A DNA stretch of 6,537 nt, taken from an uncultured Bacteroidales bacterium. GTDB lineage: Bacteria; Bacteroidota; Bacteroidia; Bacteroidales; UBA932. The DNA is taken from assembly GCA_946408295.1 (NCBI GenBank), contig CAMJRT010000070.1, positions 1 to 6,537 of the forward strand, written 5' to 3'. The notes under the pieces were generated by a model. The model was given only the letters and a program-made list of their open reading frames with translations, did not search any database and had not been told where the DNA came from. Shown piece by piece: positions 4,623-6,537 of the stretch (position 1 is the first letter of the stretch; each line of letters opens with the position of its first letter). The position numbers and the translations under genes are program-made.

Positions 4623-4723
4623 GTTTGTCTGCGGAAGTCCTGTTCAACTGGTGGCTTACGCATAAGTCGTGGGAGGAGTTCAAGGCCGACCTTGAGCATC
4701 CTTCCTTGTTTGACGAAGAATAA
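4511..4723 (+). pseudogene. Out-of-frame C-terminal part of the PAPS-reductase-like gene
   Basis: This frame is open from the second G tract to the TAA at 4721-4723. Its last ~30 residues (SLSAEVLFNWWLTHKSWEEF through SLFDEE) look like the usual C-terminal WW-containing end of phage PAPS-reductase-like proteins, so it belongs to the gene starting at 3585 and is not an independent gene. The part between about 4520 and 4620 is less natural in this frame. There the third frame reads better (MYAERASEIAPRITDKKREA), bounded by a C run and a GGGG. That suggests more than one homopolymer indel, from decay or sequencing error. Confidence 0.6.
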
Positions 4724-4735
4724 ACCTTTGAGTAT

Positions 4736-4915
4736 ATGAAACGCAAACTATCAGCAACCCTCGGCGTACTCTGCATCGCGACCTTCCTTGCCGCGTGTTG
4801 CATCACGGACAAGAACGGAGACCCCTGCACCGCCAACTATATCCTCTTGTTCATCGGCCTCGCCCTCGGCATAGGCTCTAAAATCACGGAAAAGAAATAT
4901 GGACAAGTTCGCTGA
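4736..4915 (+). CDS. Small lipoprotein or membrane protein (59 aa)
   Basis: ATG 4736 to TGA 4913-4915. A basic start (MKRK) is followed by a hydrophobic segment (residues 5-20, TLGVLCIATFLAA) and a lipobox-like LAAC with Cys21, so it may be a lipoprotein. A polar hairpin (TDKNGDPCTA) separates it from a second hydrophobic segment (residues 35-47, YILLFIGLALGIG) and a charged tail. Without lipid attachment it would be a two-span membrane protein. No family is recognised; size and position suit a phage accessory protein. It starts 12 bp after the preceding stop and overlaps the next gene by 17 bp. Confidence 0.65.
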   Translation: MKRKLSATLGVLCIATFLAACCITDKNGDPCTANYILLFIGLALGIGSKITEKKYGQVR

Positions 4916-5177
4916 AAACGCCTTCAAGGAGGCGATGGAACAACAAATCGAACAAGAGTTCCAATCGTGGATGAACTTCTCGGAAAAGGATTTCATGGCC
5001 GCGCACATGGCGGTAGTGGCAAGAATCGGGCTTGAAAAGATAAACACTCTCTGCGGTGCGGTAATCAAGGCCGGGGCCGCCAATACCCTTGCGGAATACG
5101 CGCACGGCCTTATGATGATGGCTTTCCACGAGGGCTATAAGTCGAGAAGGGAGGAGGAGGGATGCCAAGACCGTTGA
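4899..5177 (+). CDS. Hypothetical alpha-helical phage protein (92 aa)
   Basis: No family is recognised. The ATG at 4899 gives a product that looks almost entirely helical: residues 2-25 are amphipathic and Glu/Gln-rich (AFKEAMEQQIEQEF), followed by MNFSEKDFMAAHMAVVARIG and Ala-rich helices, with a charged Arg/Glu tail. There are no clear catalytic motifs, signal peptide or membrane spans. It overlaps the lipoprotein gene upstream by 17 bp and the HTH gene downstream by 16 bp, so it belongs to the same translationally coupled set. Confidence 0.72.
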   Translation: MDKFAENAFKEAMEQQIEQEFQSWMNFSEKDFMAAHMAVVARIGLEKINTLCGAVIKAGAANTLAEYAHGLMMMAFHEGYKSRREEEGCQDR

Positions 5178-5680
5178 CGCAAGAGCAGATTGACGAGGTT
5201 CGTAGGATCTTCCCGCACTATACAAAGCAGGAGATACGCGAGATGACCGGGCGCGGTCTTTCCACCATCGACCGAATCCAAGCACGATACCACCTACGCA
5301 AGTCACCGGAACATATTCACGATATGGGGGTCAAGGCGGGGAAAGCCTCGAACATCGCAAGGGGTGGTGACAACTCCTGCTGCTACACCCCGGAGGCAAT
5401 AGCAAAGCGGGTGGAGACCTACAAGAAAACATTCCGCGAGGAGCAAGTCCGCAGAAAGTGGGGCGTACACCAACTCACGAAAATCAAGGTTCTGCAACAA
5501 CCCAAGCAGAAACGCTCGCAACGTTCATACCTCAAGAAACTCGGCTATATCCTTGACGAGCCTAATTGCATCGCCTACTACACGGAAAGCACGACCAGGG
5601 CGGTCAAGATGGAAAGGGATTGGTCGAAGAAAGTTCATCAATACTACAAGTTCAAACCATATAAAGATGGAGTTCAATAA
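5162..5680 (+). CDS. HTH-containing hypothetical phage protein (172 aa)
   Basis: Residues 1-48 (MPRPLTQEQIDEVRRIFPHY, then TKQEIREMTGRGLSTIDRIQ and HLRKS) look like a helix-turn-helix of the kind found at the N-terminus of many Bacteroidota phage proteins. The middle (PEAIAKRVETYKKTFREEQV) is helical and basic. The C-terminal third is rich in Lys, Tyr and Arg, typical of nucleic-acid contact. The exact function is not recognised. Unusually for this window the start has a strong purine-rich, Shine-Dalgarno-like AGGAGG at 5152-5157, 4 bp before the ATG at 5162. It overlaps the preceding gene by 16 bp and the Mom-like gene by 14 bp. Confidence 0.78.
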   Translation: MPRPLTQEQIDEVRRIFPHYTKQEIREMTGRGLSTIDRIQARYHLRKSPEHIHDMGVKAGKASNIARGGDNSCCYTPEAIAKRVETYKKTFREEQVRRKWGVHQLTKIKVLQQPKQKRSQRSYLKKLGYILDEPNCIAYYTESTTRAVKMERDWSKKVHQYYKFKPYKDGVQ

Positions 5681-6341
5681 GGACGATTTCAAGGTCCTCC
5701 GCATTCCGTTTTCCGAGGCAAAAGAATGGGTGCTATACAAGCACTACGCGCACCGAATTCCGCCCGTTTCTTTTGCTTTCGGATTGTATGGTGGGGGGGG
5801 GCAACTTCAAGGTGTTTGCACCTTTGGACCTCCGGCATCTCACGACTTGATCGTGGGGGCTATGGGCGAGGAATACACTTTCAATTTTCTTGAATTAAAC
5901 CGGCTTGTCGTGAACGACGGACTTCCCCGGAACGCGCTATCTTTCTTTGTCTCTCAATGCTTGAAAAGCCTCCCGCGTCCCATGGTCGTAATCTCATACG
6001 CAGATAGCGGGAAAGGCCATCACGGATATATCTATCAAGCAACGAATTGGATTTACACCGGCCTATCCGTACAACGAACCGACTACCTCCCGGAGGGAAT
6101 GTTGGACGCTCACCAACGGACAATATCACAAGTCGCGTTTTCCGAATGGAGAAAGACCACGACATTGGTAAGAGTCGAAAGGCCAAGAAAGCATCGGTAC
6201 TTCCAATTCCTCGGAGACAAGAGGCAGCGACGCAAAATGCTCAAGGACCTCAAGTTTCCCATTGTCAAAGAATACCCAAAGGGGGACAATACCCGGTATG
6301 ACACATCTTATGAGACTTCCCCCAACGGGGTTTTATTTTAA
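5667..6341 (+). CDS. Mom-like DNA-modification acyltransferase (adenine modification)
   Basis: 224 aa from ATG 5667; the frame is open back to 5553, but those residues lie within the upstream gene. The layout fits the phage Mu Mom group of GNAT-fold proteins: KHYAHRIP (25-32) as the HY-R-P motif, GVCTFGPPAS (49-58), LELNRLVVNDGLPRNALSFF (75-94), and ISYADSGKGHHGYIYQATNW (109-128) followed by IYTG. Mom converts adenine in phage DNA to a carbamoylmethyl derivative and so blocks restriction; that role here is inferred from family. A run of nine G encodes part of Gly42-Gly45, in a likely turn before QLQGVCTFG. The frame is consistent on both sides, so this copy appears intact. Its stop is followed 5 bp later by the next gene's ATG. 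Confidence 0.82.
   Translation: MEFNKDDFKVLRIPFSEAKEWVLYKHYAHRIPPVSFAFGLYGGGGQLQGVCTFGPPASHDLIVGAMGEEYTFNFLELNRLVVNDGLPRNALSFFVSQCLKSLPRPMVVISYADSGKGHHGYIYQATNWIYTGLSVQRTDYLPEGMLDAHQRTISQVAFSEWRKTTTLVRVERPRKHRYFQFLGDKRQRRKMLKDLKFPIVKEYPKGDNTRYDTSYETSPNGVLF
5793..5801. repeat. Homopolymer run of 9 G in the Mom-like gene
   Basis: The nine-G run begins right after GGT and gives three of the four Gly codons at residues 42-45. At this length the gene is in frame; a change not divisible by three would truncate the protein early and remove the YADS motif. It is the third run of nine or more G within 1.4 kb. Confidence 0.95.
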
Positions 6342-6346
6342 TTCTT

Positions 6347-6537
6347 ATGCAGAACATCAACGAAAACACCGGGGCTTGTAAGTCCCAAACCGAGCGCATC
6401 CTTGACTATATGCTACAAGGACACGCAATCACGCCGTTGGAGGCACTGCGGCTCTTTAACTCAATGAGGTTGGGGGCAAGGATCGCGGAAATCAAGGCCA
6501 AAGGCTATCTCGTCTATTCCGAGTTCGTTACCGGGCC
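6347..6537 (+). CDS. Winged-helix protein, HTH_39-like (partial, runs off right edge)
   Basis: From ATG 6347, the first 63 codons are in the window. The segment SQTERILDYMLQGHAITPLE followed by ALRLFNSMRLGARIAEIKAK matches the common phage winged-helix pattern (Q--RIL--L--G--ITPLEAL--F---RL-ARI--L---G), recognised as HTH_39-like, with KGYLVYSEFV as the start of the wing. Such small proteins are frequent in early phage regions and are presumed DNA-binding. It begins 5 bp after the Mom-like stop and is probably co-transcribed. The C-terminal end is not visible. Confidence 0.8.
   Translation, partial: MQNINENTGACKSQTERILDYMLQGHAITPLEALRLFNSMRLGARIAEIKAKGYLVYSEFVTG

Noticed and set aside
1..6537. 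CRISPR array, insertion sequence or attachment site
   Set aside because: No regularly spaced direct repeats, no transposase and no integrase or duplicated tRNA end were seen.

Overview
The window looks like the immunity (lysis/lysogeny) and early region of a temperate phage or prophage, probably from a Bacteroidota host. The host guess rests on a match to the Bacteroidota promoter type (TTTG, 20 bp, TAnnTTTG) in front of the rightward genes, ATG starts mostly without a Shine-Dalgarno sequence, and the protein families present. No structural, packaging or integrase gene is visible, so phage identity is inferred from gene content.

Layout. On the minus strand (1-895) lie a LexA/CI-like S24 repressor and, 2 bp downstream, a second small HTH protein that runs off the left edge. 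Positions 896-1268 form a control region with a perfect 10-bp dyad operator, a strong rightward promoter and a weaker leftward one; the two promoters face each other. From about 1269 everything is on the plus strand: a doubtful 41-aa ORF, an 87-aa unknown protein, a GIY-YIG (T5orf172/MUG113-like) protein and an excisionase-like HTH protein, the last three overlapping one another. A terminator follows, then a roughly 250-nt gene-free stretch with strong RNA-like structure and a group-I-intron-like core (tentative), then a free-standing HNH endonuclease, a complete tRNA-Gln(TTG) with encoded CCA, and a PAPS-reductase/DndC-like ATP-pyrophosphatase protein. After that comes a tightly overlapping set: a 59-aa membrane or lipoprotein, an unknown acidic protein, an HTH protein and a Mom-like DNA-modification acyltransferase. 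A winged-helix protein (HTH_39-like) runs off the right edge.

How it may work together. The repressor probably binds the dyad and shuts off the rightward promoter; self-cleavage would release it. The rightward genes are typical early or accessory phage genes. Two of them, the PAPS-reductase-like and Mom-like genes, belong to families tied to nucleic-acid modification. These two carry three runs of 9-10 G inside coding sequence, and in the first the downstream reading frame is broken. Either the modification genes are phase-variable contingency loci, or this stretch has homopolymer length errors or decay. That question, and the structured RNA next to the HNH gene, are the two points most worth testing.
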